The position numbers were made by a program, and so were the translations under genes. From contig NZ_CP011454.1 of the NCBI RefSeq assembly GCF_000695095.2, positions 248,001 through 312,000 on the forward strand: a stretch of DNA of 64,000 bases. Direction: 5' to 3'. Positions 1 to 9,109 of the stretch are shown piece by piece. How positions within the stretch are numbered: the stretch's first letter is position 1; the number at the start of each line of letters is the position of its first letter. This stretch comes from Gemmatimonas phototrophica (GTDB lineage Bacteria; Gemmatimonadota; Gemmatimonadetes; Gemmatimonadales; Gemmatimonadaceae). Under the pieces are notes generated by a model. The model did not search any database. It saw nothing but the letters and a program-made list of their open reading frames with translations, and was not told the DNA's origin.

Positions 1-999
1 GCTGGCGCGGACTGGACCAGCATGGGGTTGCGCGCCACCACGACGGGCTTTGACAGCACCTGGGCCATTATGGCGGATCGCGTGGTTGCCCCCCGCATCG
101 ACGCCCCCGATGTGGAGTTCGTGCGGGAGCAGTTCGTGACGGCGGTGAGCCAGCGCAAGGACAGCCCCGATGCGCTCCTCGATTTTCTCGCCGACAGCAT
201 GGCGTTTGCCGGCCATCCGTATGCGCTCGAACCCACGGGCTCCGAAGCGTCACTCAAGAGCATTACGGCCGCTCAGCTGCGCGACTATCACCGTACACAA
301 ATGGTGACGTCGCGCATGCTGCTGGTGGTGGTAGGCAATGTGTCGCGCAGCAAGGTGGAGAAGCTGGTGCGTGAGAGCATTGGGCGCCTGCCGCGCGGTA
401 CGTATGCCTGGTCGCTCCCCGATCCGCCGGCCGATTTGCCCAGCGGCTATGTAGTGGAAAAGCGTGCACTCCCTACCAACTACCTGCAGGGGTACTTCCA
501 CGGACCCAAGGCTACCAGCCAGGATTACGCCGCCCTGCGCCTCGCCTGCGCGGTGTTGTCGGGGCGGCTGTTTGGCGAGGTGCGTCAGCGCCGCAACCTG
601 TCGTACTCGGTCAACGCGCCCTTCGTGGAACGCGCCTTCTCACTGGGTGGGCTCTACGTCACCACCACCCAGCCCGACGAAGTGCTCTCCATCATGCTGC
701 AGCAGATCAAGGCGCTGCAGGAGGGCATCATTACAGAGGAAGGGCTGGAGCAGCTGGTGCAGCAATTCATTGTCACGTACTTCCTCGACAACGAAACCAA
801 CGCCGACCAGGCCAACATGCTGGCGCGCGCCGAGCTGTATCAGGGTGACTTCCGCCGTGCGTCGCGTTTCGTGCAGGAGCTGCGCGCCGTAACCCCCGAA
901 GAAATTCAGCGCGCCGCCCGCACCTACATGCGCAACGTGCGCTGGGCGTACGTGGGCGACCCGGCCAAGGTCACGGGTGCGCGGTTGCTGCGCTTCTGA
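1..999 (+). CDS. M16 family zinc peptidase, C-terminal part (5' truncated by window edge)
   Basis: The frame is open from base 1, so the N-terminus lies outside the window. The visible 333 residues match the C-terminal half of M16 (insulinase/processing-peptidase) proteins: a stretch with GEVRQRRNLSYSV in the middle is the Arg/Tyr substrate-carboxylate region of the family, followed by a C-terminal helical section. No HxxEH zinc motif is visible; it would lie in the missing part or in a partner subunit, since M16 proteins often work as an active/inactive pair. Likely a periplasmic or membrane-associated peptidase. Family assignment is firm, substrate unknown. Confidence 0.85.
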   Translation, partial: AGADWTSMGLRATTTGFDSTWAIMADRVVAPRIDAPDVEFVREQFVTAVSQRKDSPDALLDFLADSMAFAGHPYALEPTGSEASLKSITAAQLRDYHRTQMVTSRMLLVVVGNVSRSKVEKLVRESIGRLPRGTYAWSLPDPPADLPSGYVVEKRALPTNYLQGYFHGPKATSQDYAALRLACAVLSGRLFGEVRQRRNLSYSVNAPFVERAFSLGGLYVTTTQPDEVLSIMLQQIKALQEGIITEEGLEQLVQQFIVTYFLDNETNADQANMLARAELYQGDFRRASRFVQELRAVTPEEIQRAARTYMRNVRWAYVGDPAKVTGARLLRF

Positions 1000-1040
1000 C
1001 TTAAGGTGTAGCCTGGAGCACGTTGAACCGATGGCACGGA

Positions 1041-1114
1041 GGTATCCAAGGCATCCGAGGCATCCAAGAACAGCAATGTTGTTTCTTGGATGCCTTGAAT
1101 GTCTTGGATGCCTT
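1041..1114. repeat. Nested inverted repeat built on GGCATCCAAG
   Basis: Between the M16 and DUF429 genes. GGCATCCAAGAA (1059-1070) is the exact reverse complement of TTCTTGGATGCC (1083-1094), loop 12 nt. Additional copies of the same word sit outside (ATCCAAGGCATCC at 1044-1056 and CTTGGATGCCTT at 1103-1114), so a longer imperfect stem can form. No T-run follows, so it is not a standard terminator. It looks like a dispersed intergenic repeat of palindromic type. Confidence 0.75.
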
Positions 1115-1164
1115 CGTGCTATCAGTTCAAATCAACTTGCACCAAACAGGTCTCCGTGAATGCC

Positions 1165-1878
1165 ATGCCCCGTATCCTCTCCGTCGATCTCGCCTACAAG
1201 CACTACCGTGATGTCGGCGTCGCACTGCTCGAGGCCACGCCACGCGGCATCGCCGTCACGCTGCTCGATATTCCACTCAGCGGCGCACCAACGCCGGATG
1301 CACTCTGCGAGTGGTTGGTCCTCAGCGCTGCGGAATACGCCGTCAGTGGCCTCTGCATCGATGGCCCGCTCGGCTGGAAAGCCCCACACACCGACGCGGT
1401 ACACAGCCGCGTGAGCGAAAAGGCCGTGCGTGCGCCCGGCAAAACCGGACTGCCCCCCAATGGCGTGAAGCCGCGCGGCTATCTGGCGTTCACGCAGTTC
1501 TCCATTGCCCTCTTTGAGCGGCTCACCATGCGCGAGGGGTTCGTGCTGCCTGGGGACGAATCGCCGAGCGATGGATTGTTCGTCACCGAAACGTTCCCTA
1601 CGGCGGCTTGGCGGGCGCTCGGACTCACGGCGCTGCCGGGCAAGGCGGCCACGAAGCCGCACGGCATGGACGCCGCGCGCGAGCGGTTGGCCCTGGCCAC
1701 CGGCATTGAGCTGCCCTCACACATCACGCACGACCAGCTGCAGGCCGTCGTGGGTGGCATTGCGGGGGTGCGCTGGGCCGGCGGCGAGCGCGATGCCGTA
1801 CAGTTGGCTGGTTTACCGCCCTTTCGCCTCGACGGATGCTGGCGCGAGGGCTATATCATGGTTCCAGCGTCCGCGTGA
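1165..1878 (+). CDS. DUF429 family protein
   Basis: 237 residues beginning MPRILSVDLAYK; the N-terminal VDLA and the following LCIDGPLGW segment fit the RNase H-like DUF429 fold, in which acidic residues would form the active centre. The ATG at 1165 places the conserved first beta strand at the N-terminus; a GTG at 1156 is the alternative. No biochemical function is established for the family. Stands alone after the inverted repeat; the next gene starts 42 bp downstream. Confidence 0.6.
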   Translation: MPRILSVDLAYKHYRDVGVALLEATPRGIAVTLLDIPLSGAPTPDALCEWLVLSAAEYAVSGLCIDGPLGWKAPHTDAVHSRVSEKAVRAPGKTGLPPNGVKPRGYLAFTQFSIALFERLTMREGFVLPGDESPSDGLFVTETFPTAAWRALGLTALPGKAATKPHGMDAARERLALATGIELPSHITHDQLQAVVGGIAGVRWAGGERDAVQLAGLPPFRLDGCWREGYIMVPASA

Positions 1879-1920
1879 TCGCACGCGCCTGACGCCCTCC
1901 CCGTTTTCTCCCCGCCTGCC

Positions 1921-3432
1921 ATGTCTGATTCGTTCTCCCGCCGGGACTTTGTCGGCACCAGCGCCACTCTGGCCATGGGTGCCATGTTCGTGCCGAGGCA
2001 TGTGCTCGGTGGTCAGGGCTTCCGGGCCCCCAGCGACAAGCTCAACATTGCCTGCGTGGGAATTGGCGGCATGGGCATGAGCAACATGTCCCAGATGCTC
2101 ACCGAGAACATCGTCGCGGTGTGCGACGTGGACTTCGGCTACGTGGAGCGTTCGCTTCAAGGGCGGCTCAAGCCCCGCGAAGGGCAGCCCACGCCGCAGA
2201 ATGTGAAACTGGGTGAGGCGTACACCAAGGCGGCCAAGTACGCCGACTTCCGTGTCATGCTGGAGAAGCAGAAGGACATTGACGCGGTGATGATTGCCAC
2301 CCCCGATCACCTGCACGCCACCATTGCGCTGGCCGCGATGTCGCTGGGCAAGCATGTGTACGTGCAGAAGCCGCTGGCCTTCTCGGTGTACGAGTCGCGC
2401 TTGCTGGCCAAGGCCGCGGCCAACAACCCCAAGATTGCCACGCAGATGGGTAATCAGGGGCACTCCATGGACGGCTCGCATCGCGTCACGGAAATCGTGC
2501 GTTCCGGCGTGCTGGGCAAGGTGCACGAGGTGCATGTGTGGACTGACCGTCCGGTCCGCTATTGGGCGCAGGGCATTCCGCGTCCGCGGGCGGCAGGGTC
2601 GGCGGTGCTCAACACCAATCCGCGTCCGCAGTGGAACATGGGCACGGTGGACAACGCCGTGCGCGCCGCCATGGCCGGCAACGATCATGCGCCGCCTGAG
2701 GGGTTCAACTGGGACCTGTACCTTGGCCCCGCCCCGGAAATTCCGTATCACCCGGCGTATCATCCGTTCGCCTGGCGCGGCTGGCTGGACTTTGGCGTAG
2801 GCGCGATTGGCGACATGGGTGCGCACCTCATTGATCAGGCGTATACCGCCCTCGAACTCACGTACCCCACCAGCATCACGGCCAGCTCCAGCCCGTGGGG
2901 CGGCGGCGAAAAGAATCCCGCGACATATCCGCTCGCGATGATGGCGCAGTTCGAATATCCGGCGGTGGGCAAGCGTGGACCGGTGGATCTCTACTGGTAC
3001 GACGGCGGGCTGTTGCCGCCGCGCCCGGCCATGCTCCCCGATGACGCACCCATCTCCAACCCCGGAAGCGATGGTGGCGGGTCGATGATCATTGGTGACA
3101 AGGGGATGCTCATTCACGAGACGTACGGCAATCGTCCGCGCATCTATCCGGAAGGCACGTCCAAGAAGGCCGAGCAGGTGGCCAAGAGCATTCCGCGCAT
3201 CACGGTGTCGCACGAGCAGAACTGGATTCAGGCCTCCAAGGGGGAAGCCAAGGCCAGCTCGCCGTTCTCGGTGGCGGCGCCACTCACGGAAACGATGCTG
3301 CTGGGTATTGCCGCGTTGCGTGCCGGTCAGGGACGCAAGGTGCTGTACGACGCGGAGAAGGTGCAGTTCACCAACGCGCCCGAAGCCAACCAGTACCTCA
3401 CGCGCGCGTATCGCAAAGGCTGGGAACTCTGA
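1921..3432 (+). CDS. Tat-exported Gfo/Idh/MocA family oxidoreductase
   Basis: 503 residues. The N-terminus carries a twin-arginine signal (FSRRDFVG) and a hydrophobic stretch ending near residue 33, so the folded protein is probably exported with its cofactor. A Rossmann NAD(P)-binding motif GIGGMGMSNM follows at about residue 43, and VQKPLA near residue 158 replaces the usual EKP motif. A C-terminal alpha/beta domain completes the family layout. Secreted members process sugars or sugar derivatives; the substrate cannot be read here. The stop overlaps the next ATG by one base (TGATG), indicating co-transcription with the M20 peptidase. Confidence 0.88.
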   Translation: MSDSFSRRDFVGTSATLAMGAMFVPRHVLGGQGFRAPSDKLNIACVGIGGMGMSNMSQMLTENIVAVCDVDFGYVERSLQGRLKPREGQPTPQNVKLGEAYTKAAKYADFRVMLEKQKDIDAVMIATPDHLHATIALAAMSLGKHVYVQKPLAFSVYESRLLAKAAANNPKIATQMGNQGHSMDGSHRVTEIVRSGVLGKVHEVHVWTDRPVRYWAQGIPRPRAAGSAVLNTNPRPQWNMGTVDNAVRAAMAGNDHAPPEGFNWDLYLGPAPEIPYHPAYHPFAWRGWLDFGVGAIGDMGAHLIDQAYTALELTYPTSITASSSPWGGGEKNPATYPLAMMAQFEYPAVGKRGPVDLYWYDGGLLPPRPAMLPDDAPISNPGSDGGGSMIIGDKGMLIHETYGNRPRIYPEGTSKKAEQVAKSIPRITVSHEQNWIQASKGEAKASSPFSVAAPLTETMLLGIAALRAGQGRKVLYDAEKVQFTNAPEANQYLTRAYRKGWEL

Positions 3433-4943
3433 TGCCTTTCGCTCACGTAACGCGCGCCCGGACTCCGGGCGCGCGTGTCGTTTCTGCCACGCTTGCGACG
3501 CTCACGATCGCGCTGGCCACGCTCGCCGCACCGGTGCACGCCCAGAGCACCCCGTGGACCGTCACGACGCCCGCGCCGGCCGGCTTTGACCGCGCCCTCG
3601 CCCAGCGGGCGTCGCAGGCGCATCTCACCGCGCTCATCGGCCTCAACACGCAGAACCCGCCCGGGAACGAGCTGCTCACGGCGCGCTACTTCGACAGTGT
3701 CTTTGCCGCCGTGCCCGGTGTGGAACGTCATGTCCTCCCCGTCGCCAACGGTCGCGCCAACTTTGTGGCGCGTCTCAAAGCCACCAACCCCACCAAACGT
3801 CCCGTGCTCGTCATGGGGCACATGGACGTAGTGGGCGTGGACAGCACCAAGTGGAAGACCAATCCGTTTGCGGCCACGATCGTGCAGGAAGGCGACGTGT
3901 CGTATTTGTACGGGCGCGGCGCCATTGATGACAAGGGCATGCTGAGTACGGCGGTCGCTGCCCTGCAGCAGTTGGCGCTCAAGCGCGATCAGCTCGACCG
4001 CGATGTCATTTTCATGGCCACCGCAGCCGAAGAAGGCGGCCCGGAAGTCGGCATCGATGAAATGGTCAGCACGCACTTTGCGCTCATAAAAGACGCCGAA
4101 TTCGCGCTGAACGAAGGCGGACGCGTGCGTGTGTCTGACGGCATGGTGAAGTCGGTGAATATCCAGACCACCGAGAAAGTCTCCTACAACGTGGTGGCCA
4201 AAGCCACGGGGCAGAGTGGTCACGCCAGTGTGCCGCTCGCCGGCAACGTGCTGGCGGCGCTCGCCCGCGCGGTGTCGCGTGTGCACGAATGGAAGGCCCC
4301 GGTGATGCTCAACGAGACGACCCGCCTCTACTTTGCGCGCCTCGCCCGGATTGAGCAGGATCCCGCCATGAAGGCCGCCATGCTCCGGGTCTCGGTCCCC
4401 GGCGCCAGCGCCGTGCAGATCAACGCGGCGGCAAAGGTGCTGTCGCGCGAGCCGCTGCACAACGCGGTGCTGCGCACGGGGCAGTCACTCACGCTCCTGA
4501 ATGGTGGGATTCGCAGCAACGTCATTCCCAGCGAGGGGAGCGCCACCTTCAACGTGCGCGTCCTCCCCACCGACGACATCACGCGTACGGTGGCACAATT
4601 CAACCGGGTGGGTGGTGAATCGCAGGTGGTGTTTACGCTCGATGGCACGCCGCGCACGTCGCCGCCGGTGTCACCGGTGAGCACGGCGCTGTATCAGGCC
4701 ATGGAGCAGGCGGCCACGGCCATGGTGCCCACCACAACGGTCATTCCGTTCATGAGCACGGGGGCCACCGACGGCGCCGCACTGCGGGCCAAAGGCATCC
4801 CCACGTACGGCATTCTCCCCATGCCATTGCCGATGGTCGATGAATTGCGGATGCACGGAGACAACGAACGGGTTCCGGTGGCCGCGCTGGGATGGGCCGC
4901 GGAATTCCTCTATCGCACACTGGAGCGCGTCACCGCGCGCTGA
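3432..4943 (+). CDS. Secreted M20/M25/M40 family metallopeptidase
   Basis: 503 residues with a signal peptide ending near HAQ (about residue 38). The di-zinc site of the family is visible: GHMDVVG gives His130 and Asp132, GRGAIDDKGM the bridging Asp167, and AAEEGG the catalytic/ligand Glu200-Glu201. A dimerisation (lid) insertion with SGHASVPL follows. Related enzymes are exported carboxypeptidases and aminoacylases. Translationally coupled to the preceding oxidoreductase by a one-base overlap, although a functional link between the two is not obvious. Confidence 0.88.
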   Translation: MPFAHVTRARTPGARVVSATLATLTIALATLAAPVHAQSTPWTVTTPAPAGFDRALAQRASQAHLTALIGLNTQNPPGNELLTARYFDSVFAAVPGVERHVLPVANGRANFVARLKATNPTKRPVLVMGHMDVVGVDSTKWKTNPFAATIVQEGDVSYLYGRGAIDDKGMLSTAVAALQQLALKRDQLDRDVIFMATAAEEGGPEVGIDEMVSTHFALIKDAEFALNEGGRVRVSDGMVKSVNIQTTEKVSYNVVAKATGQSGHASVPLAGNVLAALARAVSRVHEWKAPVMLNETTRLYFARLARIEQDPAMKAAMLRVSVPGASAVQINAAAKVLSREPLHNAVLRTGQSLTLLNGGIRSNVIPSEGSATFNVRVLPTDDITRTVAQFNRVGGESQVVFTLDGTPRTSPPVSPVSTALYQAMEQAATAMVPTTTVIPFMSTGATDGAALRAKGIPTYGILPMPLPMVDELRMHGDNERVPVAALGWAAEFLYRTLERVTAR

Positions 4944-4991
4944 GCACACACCGCGTACCGCACACCGCTGTCGTCACGCCCAAGGAGTGTC

Positions 4992-5894
4992 ATGTCGTTG
5001 TCTCCGATCCTCACCGCCAGCACGGCGCCGTTCGTTGATCTCGCAGCGCCTGACGGTGCCCGCGCCCGCGTCTATCTCGACGGGGCGCAGGTGGCATCCT
5101 GGATTCCGGCCGGATCACACGAAGACCGCCTGTTTGTCAGTGAGCGGGCGCTCTACGGACCGGGGCAGAGTCTGCGCGGCGGCATCCCCATCTGTTTTCC
5201 GCAGTTTGGTGCTTTGGGGCCGCTCAAGCAGCACGGCTTTGCCCGCCATTGCCGGTGGAACGTGGAACAGCACACGACCGATGACGAAGGGGCACGGGTG
5301 GTATTGCAGCTGGTCGATAGCGCCGAGACACGCGCTCTGTGGCCGCACCCGTTTTGTGCCGCGCTGTCGGTCTACGTGAGCGGCGCCACCCTCTCGGTTG
5401 ACCTGACGATCACCAATACGCAGGACTCGGCGTTGGAGCACACGGTCACGTCGGATGCACCCTTTGCCTTTACGGTGGCGCTGCATCCGTACTTCCGCGT
5501 GCAGAACGCGCTGGCCACCACCGTGGTGGGGCTGGGTGGCACGCGCTACCGGGACGCGCTGCGCGACGGCGCCCTGTTTGAAGAAACGCGAGATCCGCTT
5601 CCCATTGATGGTCCGCTCGATCGCATTTTTTACGACACCGGCGATACGCTGGACATGGTGGAGCCGCACCGGACGCTGCGCATTGAGAAACGGGGGTTTC
5701 CCGACGCCGTGGTGTGGAATCCGGGGGCCGCAGGCACCTCATCCCGCCCCGATTTCCTCGCGGGCGATGAACGGCACATGCTCTGCGTGGAGGCGGCCGC
5801 GATTGGTACGCCGGTGGTGCTGGCCCCGGGGCAGCAGTGGATCGGGACCCAGGTCATGACGGCTGTCTCGAGTGCAGCACCACCGGTGTCTTGA
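4992..5894 (+). CDS. D-hexose-6-phosphate mutarotase (YeaD-like aldose 1-epimerase)
   Basis: 300 residues of the galactose-mutarotase fold, interconverting anomers of a phosphorylated hexose in the cytoplasm. Diagnostic stretches are RGGIPICFPQFG near residue 60 and ALHPYFRV, whose His is catalytic, near residue 162. No signal peptide. AAGGAG lies 5 bp before the ATG, supporting this start. Probably transcribed separately or as a read-through after the M20 gene (48 bp gap). Confidence 0.85.
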   Translation: MSLSPILTASTAPFVDLAAPDGARARVYLDGAQVASWIPAGSHEDRLFVSERALYGPGQSLRGGIPICFPQFGALGPLKQHGFARHCRWNVEQHTTDDEGARVVLQLVDSAETRALWPHPFCAALSVYVSGATLSVDLTITNTQDSALEHTVTSDAPFAFTVALHPYFRVQNALATTVVGLGGTRYRDALRDGALFEETRDPLPIDGPLDRIFYDTGDTLDMVEPHRTLRIEKRGFPDAVVWNPGAAGTSSRPDFLAGDERHMLCVEAAAIGTPVVLAPGQQWIGTQVMTAVSSAAPPVS

Positions 5895-5929
5895 CGCACC
5901 GTCCACCGACACGCGGCCATCACTAGCGA

Positions 5930-6724
5930 TCAGCGCTCGCTGCGCTTGCTGGTGTCGCTCAGGTTCATGGCGCCTTTCTCCGTAGCCATGACGCGGTCGT
6001 CAACCACCACGGCTTCCACGCGCTGTGCACTCCCCTTGGCGGCGCCACCGGTCAGTACGAGCGTGTACGAATGCCCCGCCTCAAAACGGATCTGCTTGCG
6101 AATAACCTGCGTGCCACTGCCGTCCAGCTTCACCACCACCGTGGCGGCACCAATGTCCACATCTGCAAAGCCCGCTTCCGATGCCGGGTTCATGTTGTCG
6201 AAGAGCTCGCCGCTTTTGCCCAGCAGCGACACGTCAATTTCACCCACGCCGCTCACGCCATGCACCACGCGGAGACGCGCCTTGGTGGAGTCCAGATCGA
6301 ATTTGTCGTTCAACACGCGCAGTCGCACTTTCCCATCCGCTTCAGGCAACGCGAGAATCGTGTAGCGTGACCCATCCAGCATGATCTCGTTGTTGCCGGC
6401 AATCGTGGTGTCGAGGCCGGTGCCCATGAGACGGAAGCGCGTGATGTTGTCGCGCACTTCGGTGTACGGGGTTACCGTCTTGTAGTCCACGCTCGAGAAG
6501 AGCTGGCGATCGTCCGCGCTTACCGTGGCCCCACCGCCAGTGGGAAGCGCATTGATCATACGGACCAGCGATGTCCCTCTCGCTTCGGTGGCGCCTTCCG
6601 TGGCTGACCCGAGCATCCCGTCAGACGTCTCGGTCTTTACCGCTGTATCGTCCGACTTGTCTCCCGAACACGCGGCCGCGCTCGCCGCCGCGGCCAGTGT
6701 AAGCATTAGAATCGTGGTTCTCAT
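5930..6724 (-). CDS. DUF4397 domain lipoprotein
   Basis: 264 residues. The N-terminus is a lipoprotein signal ending AAACSG, so the mature protein would be lipid-anchored and extracytoplasmic. The body has the DUF4397 pattern of short beta repeats: VRMINALPTGGGATV, then LRVVHGVSGVGEIDV and a third strand set, roughly two DUF4397 modules. Function of the family is unknown; such proteins are common in Gemmatimonadota and Bacteroidota. Convergent with the mutarotase gene (35 bp between stops). Confidence 0.8.
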   Translation of the reverse strand: MRTTILMLTLAAAASAAACSGDKSDDTAVKTETSDGMLGSATEGATEARGTSLVRMINALPTGGGATVSADDRQLFSSVDYKTVTPYTEVRDNITRFRLMGTGLDTTIAGNNEIMLDGSRYTILALPEADGKVRLRVLNDKFDLDSTKARLRVVHGVSGVGEIDVSLLGKSGELFDNMNPASEAGFADVDIGAATVVVKLDGSGTQVIRKQIRFEAGHSYTLVLTGGAAKGSAQRVEAVVVDDRVMATEKGAMNLSDTSKRSER

Positions 6725-6797
6725 GCAGTCTCCTCTTCAGTTGGACTGAAGGGGCGGTGCGCGGTGGAGTCGCAGAATGCGCCAGCCCAACGCTCAG

Positions 6798-6828
6798 TCC
6801 CTCAGCCGGTGATGTGCCAGCTGAGGGA
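6798..6828. other. Hairpin between hisIE and the DUF4397 gene
   Basis: TCCCTCAGC (6798-6806) and GCTGAGGGA (6820-6828) form a perfect 9-bp stem with a 13-nt loop. It lies downstream of the last his gene and could fold at the 3' end of the operon transcript. There is no U-tract, so a role in termination is only a possibility. Confidence 0.4.
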
Positions 6829-6899
6829 AGACAGTGCATGGTGCGTGCCGTGTGCTGCACGCGGTGATCCACGTCGCAGCATATGCCCCGCCCGGGCGA

Positions 6900-7517
6900 T
6901 TACCGCTGACGGCTGGCCAACACCTCGCGCACATCCTGCAGCGACCCACCGGCCGCCCGCAGCGCCACCAGCGCATGGTACAGCAGATCCGCCGTCTCTT
7001 CCGCAGCGCGCGCAGCGTCCTGATCCACACACGCCGTCGCCAACTCAACCGCCTCTTCACCCAACTTCTTGAGGCGCAAGTTCCGGTCGCTGAGCAGGCG
7101 TTGCGTATAGCTGGGCTTCTCTCCGTCCGTTACCGGAGTCTGCTGGCGCAGCGCAATGGTGGCATCGAGCGCCGAGAACACATCACTGCGCAACGCCTCA
7201 TTGCGGAAACAGGACGTGGTGCCGTTGTGGCACGCCGGGCCCGCGGGAACGACCAGCGCCAACACCGCATCCTGATCACAGTCCGCCGTGAGTGACACCA
7301 TGCGCTGCACATTGCCACTGGTTCCGCCCTTGTGCCACAGCCCGCGACTGCGGGAGTGATAGTGCATTTCTCCGGTGCGCTGCGTGTGTTCCAGCGCTTC
7401 CCGATCGGCGTGCGCCACCATGAGCACGGCACCGCTGTACGCATCCTGCGTCACGACGGTTACCAGGCCATTGCCTTTGGCAAAGTTGAGCGTGTCGAGA
7501 TCGAGTGTCGTACTCAT
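6900..7517 (-). CDS. hisIE: Bifunctional phosphoribosyl-AMP cyclohydrolase / phosphoribosyl-ATP pyrophosphatase
   Basis: 205 residues: an N-terminal HisI domain (about 10-110) with TADCDQDAVL and the metal-binding Cys in PAGPACHNG, joined to a C-terminal HisE domain (about 118-205) with EKPSYTQRLL and GEEAVELATA. It performs the second and third steps of histidine synthesis, hydrolysing PR-ATP to PR-AMP and opening the purine ring. Last gene of the operon; its ATG overlaps the hisN stop by 4 bp. Confidence 0.95.
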   Translation of the reverse strand: MSTTLDLDTLNFAKGNGLVTVVTQDAYSGAVLMVAHADREALEHTQRTGEMHYHSRSRGLWHKGGTSGNVQRMVSLTADCDQDAVLALVVPAGPACHNGTTSCFRNEALRSDVFSALDATIALRQQTPVTDGEKPSYTQRLLSDRNLRLKKLGEEAVELATACVDQDAARAAEETADLLYHALVALRAAGGSLQDVREVLASRQR

Positions 7518-8326
7518 GCAGAGACATCCAGTGAGGGAACGTCGGATTCAAGCAGCCGGCGACGAGTGGCGTTGGCCAACGTGCTGTTGGTGGCGATAAT
7601 GTCGCCTCCGAAGGCCGTGTCGCGGCCCTTCCAGTCACTGAAGCGCCCGCCGGCTTCGGTGATGAGTGGATACATGGCCGCGGCATCCCACGGATTCACG
7701 ATGTCATCCACCATGATCTCCGCCCGCCCTGTCGCGACAAGCAAATAGCCGTAGCAGTCGCCCCACGTGCGACACACTGCCACCTCTGAGGCCAACGACT
7801 GCCAAGGGTCACGGCGATGCGGCCGTTCAAGAAAACGATCGTCGGTCGTCAACAGCGTCGCCTCGCCGAGTGTCGCGACCGTGGAGACCGCCGCGCGTGT
7901 GCCGTTCCACCAGCACCCTTCACCCGCTGCGGCCACCACGAGTTCATTCACCACCGGATAGCAGGCCGCACCGGCCAGCACGGTATCACCTTCGCAGCAG
8001 GCCACGAGTGTTCCCCATAAGGGCACGCCGCGCACAAAGGCCTTGGTGCCGTCAATGGGATCGAGAATCCAGCGCCGGGCGGCCTCGGGGCGCACGGCAT
8101 CAAACTCCTCACCAAACAACCCGTACGCGGGAAAGCGCGTGGCCAGCCACTCCCGCGCCTGACGCTCGGCCTCGCGGTCGGCCACCGTCACGGGCGACCC
8201 ATCGCCCTTGGTTTCCACCGATACATTGGTGTGGTACCACCCCATGGCGACGTTGGCCGCAAAGCGTGCCACCTCGGCGGCCGCCTGCATGAGCATCGCC
8301 GGCGACTCCGTAAGCGACGGGCTCAT
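7514..8326 (-). CDS. hisN: Histidinol-phosphatase, inositol-monophosphatase family
   Basis: 270 residues with all three metal sites of the IMPase superfamily: FGEEF (GEE), WILDPIDGTKAFV (DPxDGT) and, near the C-terminus, NPWDAAAMYPL (WDxAA). The DGTK-AF variant and the location inside the his operon argue for histidinol-phosphate rather than inositol-phosphate as substrate. This supplies the phosphatase missing from the monofunctional HisB in this operon. 4-bp overlaps on both sides. Confidence 0.9.
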   Translation of the reverse strand: MSPSLTESPAMLMQAAAEVARFAANVAMGWYHTNVSVETKGDGSPVTVADREAERQAREWLATRFPAYGLFGEEFDAVRPEAARRWILDPIDGTKAFVRGVPLWGTLVACCEGDTVLAGAACYPVVNELVVAAAGEGCWWNGTRAAVSTVATLGEATLLTTDDRFLERPHRRDPWQSLASEVAVCRTWGDCYGYLLVATGRAEIMVDDIVNPWDAAAMYPLITEAGGRFSDWKGRDTAFGGDIIATNSTLANATRRRLLESDVPSLDVSA

Positions 8327-9108
8327 TCACTCACTCCGGCCACGCCCGCCGTCTCACGGACGAGCAATCCGGCGTCGCGCATGACCTGCTTGAGCGCGTG
8401 CACCGTGGTGAGTCCATCGTGCAGGATACCTGCCACCAGCACCGCGTCGGCGTGCGCCTGCTGGACCGCATCCACGAGGTGCTGCGCATTGCCGGCGCCC
8501 CCCGACGCAATGACCGGCACATGCACCGCCTCGGCCACGGCCCGGGTGATCTCCAGGTCGTAGCCAATGCGGGCGCCGTCACGGTCAATGCTGGTGAGCA
8601 GAATTTCCCCGGCCCCACGCGCCACGCACTCCTGCGCCCAGGCGACGGCCTCCAGTGGCGTTTCCTCGCGCCCTCCCTTCACCCACACCTTATACACGCC
8701 ATCGGCGTTCTTCTTGGCATCAATGCTGGCCACCACGCATTGCGCGCCAAACCGATCGGCCGCCGCCGTGAGCATCTCCGGGTTGGTCACCGCCGCCGAG
8801 TTCACCGAAACCTTGTCGGCACCAGCCCGCAGGGCCCGCGCCACATCGTCGGCGGTGCGGACACCACCGCCAATGGTGAGCGGGATGAACAGCCGTTCGG
8901 CGGTACGACGCGCCACATCCAGCAGCGTGGCGCGCTCTTCGGCGCTGGCGGAAATGTCGAGGAACGTGATTTCGTCGGCGCCCTCCAGTTCGTACCGCTC
9001 GGAGAGCGAGACCGGGTCACCCACATCGCGGAGTCCCACGAAGTTCACGCCTTTGACCACCCGTCCCCCTTTCACGTCCAGGCAGACGATTACACGACGC
9101 GTCAGCAT
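8323..9108 (-). CDS. hisF: Imidazole glycerol phosphate synthase, cyclase subunit
   Basis: 261-residue TIM barrel. RRVIVCLDVKGG puts the catalytic Asp at residue 11, and the second catalytic Asp is in VASIDAKK near residue 130. It takes ammonia from HisH to close the imidazole ring, giving IGP and AICAR. Normal family length. Starts 1 bp after the hisB stop, the only junction of the operon without a 4-bp overlap. Confidence 0.96.
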   Translation of the reverse strand: MLTRRVIVCLDVKGGRVVKGVNFVGLRDVGDPVSLSERYELEGADEITFLDISASAEERATLLDVARRTAERLFIPLTIGGGVRTADDVARALRAGADKVSVNSAAVTNPEMLTAAADRFGAQCVVASIDAKKNADGVYKVWVKGGREETPLEAVAWAQECVARGAGEILLTSIDRDGARIGYDLEITRAVAEAVHVPVIASGGAGNAQHLVDAVQQAHADAVLVAGILHDGLTTVHALKQVMRDAGLLVRETAGVAGVSE

Positions 9109-9109
9109 C

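Noticed and set aside
1813-3213. 466-codon minus-strand frame opposite the Gfo/Idh/MocA gene
   Set aside because: Antisense shadow of a gene with clear NAD-binding and Tat motifs. The same applies to long frames opposite argD, pntB, ispG, the S41 protease and hisB/hisF.
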